Positions 51,919 to 64,000 of a stretch of 64,000 nt of DNA are shown here, one piece after another. Below the pieces are notes generated by a model. The model did not search any database, was not told the DNA's origin, and saw nothing but the letters and a program-made list of their open reading frames with translations. Position numbers and translations under genes: made by a program. This stretch comes from Clavelina lepadiformis. Its lineage: Eukaryota > Chordata > Ascidiacea > Aplousobranchia > Clavelinidae. The first letter of the stretch is position 1, and each line of letters starts with the position of its first letter. The stretch lies in assembly GCF_947623445.1 (NCBI RefSeq), contig NC_135246.1:17529856-17593855 (forward strand). Reading direction: 5' to 3'.

Positions 51919-54597
51919 TTACGCATGACTGATAAATTTGATTTTATGTGCGGAATGACACTCTGCTGGCTTGACACCCTAAAATTTGAAAACACATAGA
52001 CTACCATTGAGTACCGCGAACAGAATTTAAAACTAATATGTTCAGTATAGCATTCATATTTACCTGATAGGTTTCACAGACAACGCTGGTTAAATCCTTT
52101 AAAGCAGCAGCCTGCATTTCATCAGTGTGCATCTAAGACAAAATAAGTTTTATTGAACTGAAGCAAACAATTTAGACGATCAAATGAACTGGAAGACATC
52201 AACCAACAGCATACATTTTTCCATTAATTATTTCAAATAAATGGCTGCCAAATAATGAAAATGGTAACAAAATACCCCATTGATGACAATCCATGGGACA
52301 AAGTTAAGTTTGGGTTCCAAACGCTCAGTGGCAACACCAGCCTGGTGAAGTAATTTGCTTCCTTCTGGTCCTTCAGCACAATTATTGATTTTTTCCCAGT
52401 CGAAACCTTGTTTCATGCAGCACTGCGGTAAAATATGGTCACATGTTAGCAAAACAAATATTTGGCAAGATGCAGCAGATGAATGACTAACCTCTTTTGC
52501 AGCTGAGTTTGGGTCAGATGCACTTTCCATGCACTGCACCACTGGCAGGTATTTCGTTGTGATAGAACGTGCTTCACGGATCACACAGTTCTGTGAGCAA
52601 GCGATACAGCAGTGATCATCAATATCAATAAAATGCAGCATGTGATAATATTCAAATACATTCCTGTCACTGCATCAAGTTTGGAATTCGGACAAGTTTA
52701 AAGTTTAACTCGCTATTCGTTCACTGATTGCAAAAGCGCTTTACAAATAAACACATAAGTATGGGATGGATAACTGTTTATTGTGGTAAAATGGGTTGCT
52801 TGCATTTAGCTGTGATATCTGCAGCATTCTACATTAAAACAACGTAATGCAGCAAAAATGTTCGCAGTGAAGGCAAACATTAGTTGTTGAGCAAAGCCAG
52901 TGACGGAAGAATTAGAATGTCAATACTCATGGAATACAAGATCATCAATTTTCAAATCACATGACACTAAACACACTACCCTTATCATAATGAGTTGGCA
53001 GTTTCTGTTTGTACTTTTGTTTTGTTTGTTTTTCTGAAAATAACTACCCACCCTCCTCCCCCTGACTAAAATTACAAAAGCTGCCTAATTAGGTTTGAAG
53101 TAATATCTGCAGTGACCGGTGATCAACTACTTTTTTAGATCCAAGTTACAGTGCATTTTTTGTAAAACTTTCTCATTTTTCTTGTTGTTTCTGTTGTAAA
53201 CGAATTGAATAAATGCGTTCTACACCTGCAATGTATTCTGTTCTATCATAACCAATCACAAGATTTCAACAGCATTCAAGAAAGCAATGGATGGCTATGT
53301 TCAAGATTTTAACTCACCTCAATCTTATTTCCAATACATTCTTTTTCTCCATGCTGGCAGGTAAAAGTATATGTATCGTTCGGGTGATGCACATACTGCA
53401 TGAGAAAGTAATGAACGTAGTGATTAAAAAACACACATTTGGCTACAAATAATCTACATTTGATTCATACAAAGTGTGGCAATATGATATTATCCTATCG
53501 TTTAACTTTGCCACTTACCGTGCGATCTAAAATAATAATACGCTAAGATATAATTAATCTAATACAGCACAAATTTAAAGAATATCTTGCGACGTTTACA
53601 AAGTGAACTATAATGCTATGCTAACTAAAATAGCAGAGATTATACAAATCTTGCAAGCAGATAATGAATGAGAAAAGTTGAAAACTTTTTAAAGTCTTAA
53701 AACGAGCAAGGTCTTAAGTACACATGATGCTAAAAAAATGCCAGGTTAACATTACACAACAATATACAGAATTATTTCAACAGAATTTTGAAGAAGGCCG
53801 GTCTAAACACAGGTATCCCATTTTTCACACACATTTACAGCAAGTCTGTAAATTAAACGTTACTCCGAAAAACATTTAAAAGCTTACATGTGCTTTCCCA
53901 TAAGGGATAAGCATGAGATGTATGATTCCAGTTGAATGCAGTTTCTCCCAAGTAGGGTAAAGCACTGTTGTGATGAAATTGATGGAGTCAGGGCAATAGG
54001 ACTCGAAATAAACAGAAACTCGAACTGGACTGGTGCCGTTTAATTTATTGTTTCCTTGTTTAAGTCTTGAAGAACATGCAGCAAGAACCTGGGTGTAAGT
54101 AAAACATTTCTTAATGCATTGCTTGAAAGCCACTATATATCTGTATGTGAGTTGGCCATGACGTACGACATGATCCAGGTTCCAGAATAAACTGTATTTT
54201 GCTGCGAATACAAAATAAAAACCATGTGATTGCGATTACAACAACTAAGACAAATAGACCCATAGTAAGACATTTATTTCCTACACGAAAAACTAATCAT
54301 AGTTTCATTAAACATGTACTGTAATACTTAAACTGTCGGTCTACGTTGCCTGCAGCCACGAAAGGCTGAAATACAATCAAAGATCTGAACTATGCAGCAG
54401 CAAGACGAACCCATACATTATTGCAGAAGCAGCACAAGAAGTTAACGTTATGGTGAAAAAAATTAAAAACTTACTCCACATTTTCTAGCAATTTCCACGC
54501 TGTCGCACCAAAATCTTGGAGCTATCCCACAACTATTTGCTTGCTCAAGACTTAAAAATCCAACTAAAACTACCAGTGAAAAAAATTTAGCAAACAT
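51919..54597 (-). CDS. GILT-family thiol reductase, complete (258 aa)
   Basis: Seven exons, all phase 0: 54597-54475, 54088-53888, 53395-53318, 52590-52492, 52422-52276, 52132-52064 and 51978-51919. Residues 1-20 form a signal peptide (MFAKFFSLVVLVGFLSLEQA). A saposin-A-like segment follows (SCGIAPRFWCDSVEIARKCG, then VLAAC). The thioredoxin-like core has VYFESYCPDSINFI at the active site, the family signature CQHGEKECIGNKIE, and VPWIVING. Length matches GILT (about 250). GILT enzymes reduce disulfides of endocytosed proteins in lysosomes. The active site is CPDS (CxxS) rather than the CxxC of vertebrate GILT, as in many invertebrate members, so resolving activity is uncertain. An AG acceptor at 54637-54636, 38 nt above the ATG, implies a 5' UTR intron or leader trans-splicing. 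Confidence 0.93.
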
Positions 54598-54756
54598 CTT
54601 AAAATCTTTTGCTTGTATTATTACTCCAAGTTGTCCTAAAAATAAAACAATTAATTTGATTTTAAAACAGCTCATTTAGTTTCAGGCAAAGAAAAGTCTT
54701 CTAAAATTTCTAAAATTAACAACAAAGGCTAGGTTTTAAAGGGCAATGCCATAGCT

Positions 54757-54943
54757 CTGTTAAGTTGGCTCAGTGGCTTAGAACACCTGGTAAAAATGCG
54801 AGCCGAGTTCGATTCTGCATTACGACGCAGACTTACTTGCGCTTACTTACTTACGAGACGGTTACTTTTGTTCAGTGGTTGTGATGGACAGTTCCAAATT
54901 CAGGCAATACACAAAAAATTAAAAAAAATATATTAATAAAAAA
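54757..54943 (+). mobile_element. tRNA-derived SINE-like element
   Basis: An A-box TGGCTCAGTGG at 54766-54776 matches the TRGYNNARNNG consensus. A B-box-like GAGTTCGATTC lies at 54805-54815, at tRNA-like spacing. About 100 bp of unrelated sequence with ACTTACTTAC repeats follows, then an A-rich tail ending near 54943. The upstream half does not fold into a convincing intact tRNA, so this is a SINE or tRNA relic rather than a tRNA gene. Ends are approximate. Confidence 0.6.
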
Positions 54944-55012
54944 TGTGTTTCTACCGGAACATGCTTAAAGATAAGCCCGATAGCTGCAAGGCATTAACAA
55001 TGTTTTCTCCAG

Positions 55013-55147
55013 ATTCAATGGTCCAGAAGAACCATCGCCAAGTTTAAGTCGTGGAAAGACTTTCTTCAGTCTGAGCATAAAGATCATGATACCAAAGCAA
55101 AGCTGTCTATGTATGTCAATACTGCTATTCATTCCATGCTACGATGA
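55013..55147 (+). CDS. Isolated terminal-exon-like open frame
   Basis: After a TTTTCTCCAG acceptor-like sequence, a 44-codon frame reads IQWSRRTIAKFKSWKDFLQS and ends NTAIHSMLR before TGA. The composition is protein-like, but no upstream exon was found and no family is recognised. It may be a stray exon relic or a chance frame. Confidence 0.2.
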   Translation: MQWSRRTIAKFKSWKDFLQSEHKDHDTKAKLSMYVNTAIHSMLR

Positions 55148-56334
55148 GTTCGGCTGTTCATTAGTAAGCTAAAAATCTCACCAGTCTAGTAATACTGTTG
55201 GTAAAATAGACTACTACAAGTACTTGTGGTTGAGATTGCAACTGGTTTGAAATATTCAACCGCTGCCTTACAATCACAATTTGGCTGCTAGACTATGGAT
55301 TGTTTCATCTTTTTCTGGCCCTTTTCTCAGAAAAATATTGTCTGTCTGTCTACGACTTATTAGCCATGTATAACAAGGAAACGTCATTTCTCTAAGTTCC
55401 TTAATTTTGGATGCTAGCGTTAGTGGATTTTGCAACGCTATCAACAGTCTATATTCTCAAAATTACCAAACATATCACACATTACCAGGGTTATTAAGCA
55501 CTTAAGCAATTATTACCAAATCACAATCAACGCTCACTACACAAAGGTGGTTATGAATTATAAATGAAATAGAGTTATTGTAAATTATACTATCTTTTGC
55601 CAAAACAGTGCTTTAAAAATTGCTGTTTAAGCAAAATGGTGATTTCATCTATGTTTTGTCTCTAGCAGTCTTGTATCTACACCCTACCTTTAATAAGCGT
55701 TAGTCAGGCTGTATTAATAATATCATTGCACACAAGCCAATCTAAATGTGAAACGAGACAATTTATGACATGCTGCAATTGCACTATAAGAACAATAGAA
55801 TGACTCACACGACAGGTGGGTTAAATTGCTTGAGTGCGGAACTGTTTCATATACCAAGATATTAGCTCGGTTTATAGATAACAAACTGTTGTGGCAAAAC
55901 AAAATAAATTAGTATAGAGCAAAACGTTGGAGCTTTAATCAAGAACAATTACAATGAGGTAGATGAACATGGAAGTGTGGTTTGGCCAGTGGAAGCAGAA
56001 ACTAAATAATATCAGTTAGACTTTTGAGTCAGATAGCTAACAAAGGCATTTATTAGTATGATAATTGCAACATAGAAACGTAATAAGTATGTGTCATAAC
56101 GTTCATGTACTTCCTAAAAAGAATAGACTATGACAAGTTATTTGAAACAACTTTTAAACGTCTTGCTACCATCAGGAGATATCTTGATAAAAATCACTAA
56201 CTTTATTTTGGATATTTACGCTTGTGAGAAGGAATTTAATCAAGGTGACAAAACATACATTAATCAACCAGCGAAGCAAAACACTGATGACTTAATATGA
56301 AAAGGGGTTCAAGAGGAAGTAGGGAAGTGTATAA

Positions 56335-57821
56335 ATGGACACTTCGGCAGAAGGCTCTTCAGGATATTTTGGCTGCTTACTCGATGCCGGTGAACTAAAT
56401 TTAGACAGTTTGACATCTGCCACTCTTAGTGGATTAATATCATGCAGCAACTGCTTATAACACATTATTTGTTGTTCTATATAACCTAATACTGTAGGAA
56501 TGTGTGAGCAATATACAACATTTCAATTGCAGAGAGTTGACACCTTGAATCTTGGAAATCGTTTACAGCTGGGGCAGAGGGGAACTAATCTTCTTATTGA
56601 TTTGATCAAAAGCAAAAATCTCAAAGAAGTCCGCTTTGCAGATTGTGTGATGAAACAAATGGATTTACAGAAGTTGAGACGGCTTTTAAATGACGAGGTA
56701 GGGAAATTTATTACAAATTACAGTCTATTGTAAATGAAATGTACAATAGACTGTAAATTACTGTAACACGACATGACTTGTTTATACAACTAAGTCATGG
56801 TTTATCAGCATTTGTGCGAAAATTACTAGAGTGAATCCCTTTTCTTCGATGAAACCTTCAAGTTCGGCTTTGAAGGAACTGTATTTCTGAAGAACATTCT
56901 GCAAAGAAAACCAGTCAAGAAGTTTTCTGCCAGCAACTGCGGTTTATCAAGATTAGAAATTCGAAATATAATCGAAGCTTTGTACTACATGGAGGGTGAC
57001 GAAGTATAATTATGATTTTATGGCCAATCACTATAGTTTGCAAAAATATTATACAATACATATATATACAATGCATATTGCATGCATTATCAAGGCTTGG
57101 CAATAGGCTAAGTTACATCATTTGCACTTTCAGATATTGGAATTAAACTTACAAGGCAACAGAATTGGCGAAGAAGGTATTACCTTGCTAAGAGAACTTC
57201 TAAAACGAAAAACTGTCTACAAATTAGTCCTCGCTCATTGCTACGTCACTGCAAGCCAGCTTCAAGTGTTGGCAGGAGGAATCACAAAAATGAGAGGATT
57301 AATGGTGGGCGCAATACCGGTTTTAATTAAATAAACACTCTTCTATGTCCATTGTAGCCTAAACAATAAAAATGGTATAACCTTACAACATTAGACCTAC
57401 AAATAAAGCAATTACATGAAGCAAATTGGTAAAAAATGTACTGTATACTGTGGATTTTTCAACTCTAGCTTTTCCTCGTAACTTTTTAACAAAAATTAAG
57501 TTTAGCTTAAAATAATGTTGGTACACCACTATTTCATATTTCTAATAGTATGATAATGTTTTTTGCACATTAACCTTTATATAATCAATTATTAATTTTA
57601 CAAATTTAATACAATTTATGAAGGATGGGATAAGTCTTGGTGGGAATTTGATATCGAAAAAGGACATTGAGTTTTTTAAGAAAAGCGTGGACAAAAAAGT
57701 TCGAGAAAGTAGGTCATGTTATTTAAATATGTCAAACTATTTCTATAAAACTGCGTCAGTGATTATATTTGGACAGCGCTTTACAGTAAAATTTGTTCTT
57801 TTGACAGTTGCCCAGCATTAG
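56335..57821 (+). CDS. Small leucine-rich-repeat protein (174 aa, RNI-like)
   Basis: Proposed exons 56335-56428, 56537-56697, 57134-57304, 57624-57708 and 57808-57821 total 525 nt and close in frame with a stop. Repeats of the ribonuclease-inhibitor style are visible: GELNLDSL, VDTLNLGN, LKEVRFADC, ILELNLQGNRIGEEG, YKLVLAHCYVTASQ and ISLGGNLISKKD. There is no signal peptide or membrane segment, so it is probably cytosolic and binds protein partners. The junction from exon 1 to 2 (A/GTGGAT to CAGAG) is the least certain, as is the 14-nt last exon. Specific function not recognised. Confidence 0.65.
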
Positions 57822-58767
57822 CATGTTATCATTTAAATGCCACAAGTTACTGAGCAAAGAAGAAGTTGAAGAAATCTTGCCTGAAAATCTACTTTGTTTT
57901 AAGAAGCGATTTAGCCATAAATTTTAGTGGTCCGATATAGTGATGAAGTGCATTTAATTTAAAACATTGGTTGAAGCTGAATTTCAGTATTTTTCAGATT
58001 ATTCATTTCAATCAATTTTTTCTATTAAAAATTGTCTTATAGCCTAATTTGTTATTTTAGCCTCGGTTTCAATTTGTATATGCGTAACTTTCAAATTTTT
58101 TCAAAATTTAGATTACTTAGATCACAGCCTGATTTGGTACACTTTGGATTAACATAACGAAAACAGGTGGCAATAGCATAGTTTCATCATCAGAAAAACA
58201 TCAACAAGGAAAAAACCATGAACGTGTATTTAGTCATGTGTTGAAAACATACAAAAGGTATTGGTTTAACGTAATTAATCAGGCTGTTTTTAACTGTTTC
58301 TGGTGATGATATTATTCTACTTTTGATAAAATTATGCGTCTCCATCAAAATATGGACCCAAAGAAGGCAATGAGAGTAGTAGTTAGCCGTGGGCTTATGA
58401 TACACTATACAATGGGTAAAAGATTCCTAAAACGGACATTCCCGGAAACTATTTCACCTTGTATACCGTATAACGCTTTGTGCAATTTTATTTCATTGAA
58501 TTTTACTATGTGACATTAAATAAATAGACTGTCATTTGGTTAAACCATATTCTTGTAAGTTGGCCGTGAAACGATTAACTTAACAATACATACATACCTT
58601 CTCAGTTATTGTACTATATGATTTTGTCTCATAAAAGCAATTAGCTGAACAGACTAAACAAATCCCCCACGCAACAAGCTCAAAAGATAACGATTCTAAA
58701 GATAATATGCAAATCGTTAAGAAAAAAGCACACCTGTGCAAAATAAATTGTGCGGGTAAGATTTTTC

Positions 58768-58866
58768 GGGGCTTATAGTATACAACCAATTGACGTTAAA
58801 ATTGAAGTGTAGTTGGGGTCTAGTATACAAAGGTATGCTGTGGTTGTGCACTGGTATACTAGCCTA
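58768..58866. repeat. Short palindromic element with GTATAC motifs, copy B
   Basis: About 99 bp with TATAGTATACAA at the left, a central GGGTCTAGTATACAAAGGTA and GGTATACTAG at the right. It shares motif order and much sequence with 48714-48815, including TGTGGTTG between the central and right motifs. Same orientation in the window. Likely the same miniature element family, more diverged at the right end. Confidence 0.55.
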
Positions 58867-61800
58867 CCTTTGATTTTTTTGTAGACAGTTGCATAAGCAG
58901 TTATTCATTTTGAAGCTACAGTAGCCTTTACATAAATAGTCCACAATTGGGAACATATTTCCAAGGAATTGGTACAAATTTTTCACTTTTAGGCGTATTC
59001 CGCGTATTAAGCGTCCGCATTTTTTTTATCCCTCACAAACTTAGCATACTTTCTAATCTGGCAAATAACCTTAAGAGATATACTGTAATATGTAGGTTAT
59101 TGGTTATATTACCGCAGCTAGAGTGGCATGGAAGAGCAAATCTGGCCAGCAGCTCTATTATTTATAGGCTAAGTCTTGTGCTGTTAATTAAACTGTAAAG
59201 TTCAATGCCAGTAAGTCAATCATTCCACTTTCAATTACCAAAAAACAGAAATATAAATCGCAACTCCAACAGTGACCTACCGGTACTTAAAAGAAAATGT
59301 TCCAGACAACGAAATACACTGTTGCTAGTTGTCAAGATCTCAGTTGCAGGCTAAGATGGGTTGATTTTTAGGGTCTCTTTACTTTTTCACTCCCGTATTA
59401 GGATCGAGTAATAATCACATCACAATTTCTTTGTATTGCCTCATAAGCTATTCGATTCAAGCCTTCAAGTCGGAGTGCAAAAGTATAAAAGAGCCGATTT
59501 TTGTTGGCAAACGATATGTCCTGAGGCAAAAGCGTAACTTGACAGGAAAAAGTGAGATAGCTCTAAAAAGGACCTACGTTCCTACTTGTCTACTAAACGA
59601 CGACTGATGCGAAACACGAACTATGAAAAAAATGAATACAAAAAAGGGAAGAAACCTTTTCTGCAAATAAACATGGAGTCTTGCTGCGGCCTAGTGTTCA
59701 GGATGACGAACGCTACAATACAAACAGTTATAAATAGGCATCCTAATTCGTCATGAAAATATGTTAAAAAAGTAGATTGCATTGAGTATATGATTTATTT
59801 CATGCGCATCTATTTCCAGAAGTTAATCGGCCATGTAAAAGGTATGAAAATGGACTGAAAATAATAGACCCTAGATTAATTTCATCAAAGAAATCAAATT
59901 AACACGGGAACAAAATATAACGTATTGGAATAAGGCCATAACCTCACCAGATGAAATGAGACTACCCAAATTATTTAGTGAAGTATCGTAGAAATATGAG
60001 AACTAATTTTCTTGGTAGAATTATTTGAAAAATATTGAACTTACTCGGGGGATAACAAAAGGTGTCCAGCTGGTGAATTAATTCTTTTATGAACCAACGT
60101 TTCGAAAACTGAGTACCTTTTATTACTGAAATTATGCCTGGTGGCAAACATATTATATTTATTCTGGGAATGTTCAATAATAAGTACAATAATATATATT
60201 TAGGAGAAAATCACTCTTTAGTGCTTTTAGTGGACAAATACAAATTGTAACTAGGACAACGACAACAAAGCAGGTTGTGGTTGATATGAGTTTGATGTTT
60301 GAGGAGTTACAGGTACGCCGTACCGGTACAGTTTAGGCTACGTCTAAGCTCAATGATAAGTCATACTGGTTTATATTTGCAAACTTTGTTTTTTATGAAC
60401 GTTATTTCTAATGCCCTGACTGTAATTTTTCTCCATTTAAAGGTTTTGTTGTTAGATAAATGTAAAAGTTTTTTTTAAAAAAAAGACATAACCCAGCTTA
60501 GCAAGAAGTCCGGCCTGTTGGAAGTGGGCTCTTACCGGTACCTTTACCGCTTGACCTAGCCTGAAGCAATTGATTGCTAATACTCATCTTTGACTTAAGG
60601 TAAGTGCCTGTAGTCAGTGAACAAAGTTGTAGTGTTGGGGCAAAAGCAAACGTTTTAAGCTTGTTACTGTAGGCTAAACCTATATACACAATAAGGCAGG
60701 CGCACGCGATTCTAATTAAATAGCCTAGACCTGTAAGCAAGCAAAGTTCTAAGCTGGCAATCTTTAAGACCCTTTTGCACTTTGAAATGTAAGGAATCTT
60801 ATCATAGGCTATCATAGGTTAAATAACAAATAATTGTATTGTACGGTATTTTTTATGCAAATATGGTAAGTTATCAATTTAAACCCATTTGTGAATGAAC
60901 AGCAGAAATTTTATAGAATAAGTACCAATGCTAAAACACTAAGCCTAGCAAATTGTTTTTTATAAGCAAACGCTTCAACTTTTCTGTTAACTCATTTACA
61001 GTTGAAACCTTCTTTAGTAGATTCAAGTAGTTCGTTCTTTCCTATTTAGTAGATTGAACATAGTAACTAATGTTACTATGCTAGCCGAAATAGAAGTTTA
61101 TTAACAAAGTAGCCATAAAGGTGATCAACTTTAATTATGTAGTTGAATAATGCAGGCTAATTCTCAAAACAAGAAATGTTGCTTCCATACATAATTGTAT
61201 GATTAGGTATCATAATCTTTATCCTTGGATTGAGAAAATATTTGCACGACTTAAGCTCGGTGATGATTCCTCATCGCTTGAACCCTGGTTACTGAGCTAG
61301 CATTTGAGCATTTTCCAGTTGACACAAACATTTTTTATTTGATTGTTTGATGTTTTTGTATTGCCCGAATTTAGAACTGTTTACCAGGGTCACTGAAAAA
61401 GAGCAAGTGCCTTGCCTAAAAGCATTACAAAAGTAGCATTATTGGATTTCAAACACAAGCCACATAATTATGAGCCCTGCATGTGCTCGAATCAATCTGC
61501 TACTGAGTCGACAAGTCTACAAGGACAGTTGTCCCCTACTTAAGTTAAATCACCAAACTAAATTATCATTTTCTCCAACAAAGTTGATAGTACTATACCA
61601 TAAGTATTTAGGTTCTTGCTTGCCTATTTGTAGATGTTGATAATATACATTGATCAATTTGGTTTTGCCAGTGTAAAGTTGTCATGTGACAATATTAATA
61701 CTTTTATATATACAAATATGAATATATAAAACTTCTATTTGAATATGCTTCATATTTATACAACTTTAAGTGAATATCAGTAATTGCTATTCTACCAGTC

Positions 61801-61898
61801 AATTTCAGTCAAAGCAAAATCAAATCTATTGACTCATTCCACAGTGTAGAGGTTCTAATACCAAAACAATGTTTTGTTTCTGTCAGTTTCTGAATTAG

Positions 61899-61949
61899 AT
61901 GTCAGCCCTGGTTAGACGTTACCAAACTTTTGTCACAAAGAGCCCGGTA
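61899..61949 (+). other. Possible 5' leader exon or small upstream ORF before CCDC39
   Basis: An ATG opens MSALVRRYQTFVTKSP and is followed directly by a GTAAGC donor. Splicing to the AG at 62178-62179 would put TGA next in frame, making a short upstream ORF in the CCDC39 leader. It could equally be a chance frame; nothing confirms transcription. Confidence 0.2.
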
Positions 61950-62197
61950 AGCATGGGCCGTATACCCGCTTTGTTTAAGAGGCTTTACTACAGTAAGATC
62001 ATTTGTGGCACAGTGAGGCTGGACGGACAGACTAATCTCGCAGGCTGTAGTTTGGTGACCCCTAGCCTAGACTGTTGTGATAATTTTATCAGACCTTTTT
62101 CAGCTTAACAATGTATTAAATTACTTTTCGGCATATGGTTGTAACAAAACTTGAACTTGGCTTCACAAAATTGTTTTAGTGATCAAGAAAGGTGACA

Positions 62198-64000
62198 ATG
62201 GCTAGTTCAATTCTGTCTGAAATGGACATTGATGAAGGCATTGAAATGCCAGTTGCTAATGCAGAAAACAAAAGGCTCGAAGATGAGGTAATTAAATTCG
62301 CTGAAGTTTAATATTTTCACATAAATGTTATGTCAACTTATTATATTTCTCAACAAGCTTGATTATTTTTAGGCATAATACTTAAGCAAAGTAAAGTAAC
62401 TGAAATAAATTAAGTTAAAGTTTTTATTAAAATTTTGATTGATAATAAAATATTGATAATACAGTATTGATAAAATATTATTTAGCTCCTGCAAATGCAA
62501 AAAGAAATTGGAAAATGCAACAACGAAGTGGCCGACCATGATGATCGCATTCATAGCATGACTCAGCATTTTAAAAATGTTCAGCAGGAATTAACACATA
62601 ATCTGGTAGATTGTCATTTTTTCATTGTCTCCGCTTTATGGGATAATTTCATCAATTATAAACTACTGTATTACCATTCATTATTTCTAGTACGAGTGGC
62701 ATTTCTTGTAATCTTTAACGCGAAATATAATCATAAATTTCCTTTAATTAAAATTGCATCTTGATAACATACTTTTAGTTATTCTGTGTTTGATCATTTC
62801 AATTTCAGGGTTTGCTTAATGCACACCGCCACGAAATTGAAACCGAAGAGCATTTATGTGCAATCTCTGAAAGGGAGGGTGGCAGGCTGAATCAAGAAAT
62901 TCTTCGACATGAAAAAGATCTTAATCTGATGAGAGAGAAGAGAAATAATTTTGAAGTAAACCGTTCGAAGAAATGGCTGAATTGTTTTACAGATATAGGT
63001 TTTGTGATACGTACTTCCAAAATAACTTGAATGGCAAATAGATCATTATTTTTGCGTGTAAAGAGCACATTTTCTCAAGAATGTGCGGTGTTTTGACAGA
63101 ACACAATATTCATACAAAGCCAACAACTGGAAGAGTTGAAGTCAAAGATGAACTGGGATCAACAAGCTCTCGAAGCGTGGTTGGAAGAGTCTGCCAGGAG
63201 AGACGAAGATGCAATCACTTTACAAAAATATTCAAAGTAATCAAGGCACACTTTGTTTAAACACCCAGTGTATAGCTACCATGATCACATACATAACCTC
63301 ATACTGCAGTTATTTAGTCATTGTATTGTGATATAATGTCGAACATTTTCTCAAATACAGCCAGGACCAGTCGAAACTTAAAGAGCTTTCTCTTTATATG
63401 GAACACATGACTGAAGAGCTTCATAAGAAGAGAAAATGTCTTGACCAGGAAACAACTGAAACTTTGACCGCTCAAGTGAGTGTGGTATAAGGGCATCAAG
63501 TAAGTCCCAATTGCAATATCACAGACAGCATATGTTTATCAAACAGTGATTGGATCTTAATTACAAGTCAACAAAATTGTTTTATAATTTCCAATTAGCT
63601 GATTTGGGGCTGTTCATTCATTAGATATCCGAGTTCATACACATTTATTAATCCTTTAATTACATGTTCGCGTTAGTAAGCATTCAGTACACTGATCATG
63701 TTGGTTGTAGCCAACTGTATTGATTAAAGCCAAAGGAAGTACTCAGTTCCTCAGAGTATACGTAGTGCAAATAGAATGAAAATTGCTGAATCAAATGTGC
63801 GGTTTTACGGGCTTAAGGCGTGGGCTTAACTGATAACTGCATTCTGTCATTAACTGCTAGATTGAACTTGACAAAACTGCTGAAGAATTTCGTAAATCTC
63901 ACGCCGACCGACAGAACCTCATCGCTCAGTGGGAGATTACAATCGAACAGATGCAACGGAGAGATCGAGAAATGGACTTGGCTGCATCGGTAATTTATCG
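62198..64000 (+). CDS. CCDC39: CCDC39, axonemal 96-nm ruler coiled-coil protein (5' part, runs off window)
   Basis: Six exons: 62198-62287, 62486-62605, 62809-62955, 63100-63236, 63361-63475 and 63861-63989, all GT-AG and in phase, encoding about 246 residues up to a donor near the window end. The start [14 protein letters not shown] and [13 protein letters not shown] parallel human CCDC39 (PVANEENKLLED). Later blocks are near-identical: [46 protein letters not shown] and IEQMQRRD. The sequence is heptad-rich coiled coil throughout. With CCDC40 the family sets the 96-nm repeat of motile cilia and anchors inner dynein arms and nexin links. An AG acceptor 18 nt above the ATG suggests a spliced leader. 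Most of the gene lies beyond 64000. Confidence 0.95.

Larger units (their letters stand above)
57822..62197. other. Intergenic region between the LRR gene and CCDC39
   Basis: No supported exons across 4.4 kb apart from a possible 5' leader exon at 61899-61949. It contains one short palindromic repeat (58768-58866). Open frames at 58947-59198 and 60498-60815 look like chance. Confidence 0.5.

Noticed and set aside
60498-60815. 105-codon minus-strand frame with hydrophobic stretch
   Set aside because: No splice sites, no homology to a known family and mixed-composition ends; probably chance.
61250-61320. tRNA-like GGTTCAAGC next to TAGCTCAGTAA on the minus strand
   Set aside because: The two boxes are only about a dozen bases apart, far too close for an internal Pol III promoter, and no cloverleaf fits.

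Overview
The window looks like nuclear DNA of an invertebrate chordate, most likely a tunicate of the Ciona type. It is AT-rich, has short GT-AG introns with compact multi-exon genes, and carries an L1-family cell adhesion gene with a chordate-style cytoplasmic tail next to axonemal, phosphatase and lysosomal genes. The species is inferred from gene style, not proven. No bacterial operon, CRISPR array, rRNA or intact tRNA gene was seen, and no retrovirus-like or capsid-bearing element was recognised.

Layout. (1) 2691-19698, minus strand: a complete L1/NrCAM/neurofascin/neuroglian-type gene, 26 exons plus a 6-nt microexon, encoding signal peptide, six Ig domains, five fibronectin III domains, a membrane helix and a tail with the ankyrin-binding FIGQY motif. 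All exon phases close. Its 5.4-kb intron holds an unrelated two-exon plus-strand gene (6805-8119). Another intron holds a hAT-like MITE. (2) 19.7-27.5 kb: gene-poor, with a second hAT-like MITE and a few orphan minus-strand exon candidates. (3) 27.5-44.5 kb: a tandem array of eight minus-strand FBXL15-like F-box/LRR genes with a period of about 2.2 kb. The leftmost copy is the most FBXL15-like; copies 4-8 have lost their C-terminal tail. (4) 45.4-49.2 kb, minus: a PPM1H/J/M-type PP2C phosphatase in 11 exons. (5) 51.9-54.6 kb, minus: a GILT-family lysosomal thiol reductase in 7 exons. (6) 56.3-57.8 kb, plus: a small leucine-rich-repeat protein. (7) 62.2 kb to the window end, plus: the first six exons of CCDC39, an axonemal ruler protein, running off the edge.

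The genes do not form one pathway. The strongest lead is in the L1 gene. A 6-nt microexon lies at the tail position where vertebrate L1 proteins insert the four-residue RSLE mini-exon. Including it would change Y-N-D-E to Y-K-K-I-D-E and so create a YxxPhi endocytosis signal. The second lead is the mosaic FBXL15 array, where different exons group the copies differently, as expected from gene conversion or unequal crossing-over.
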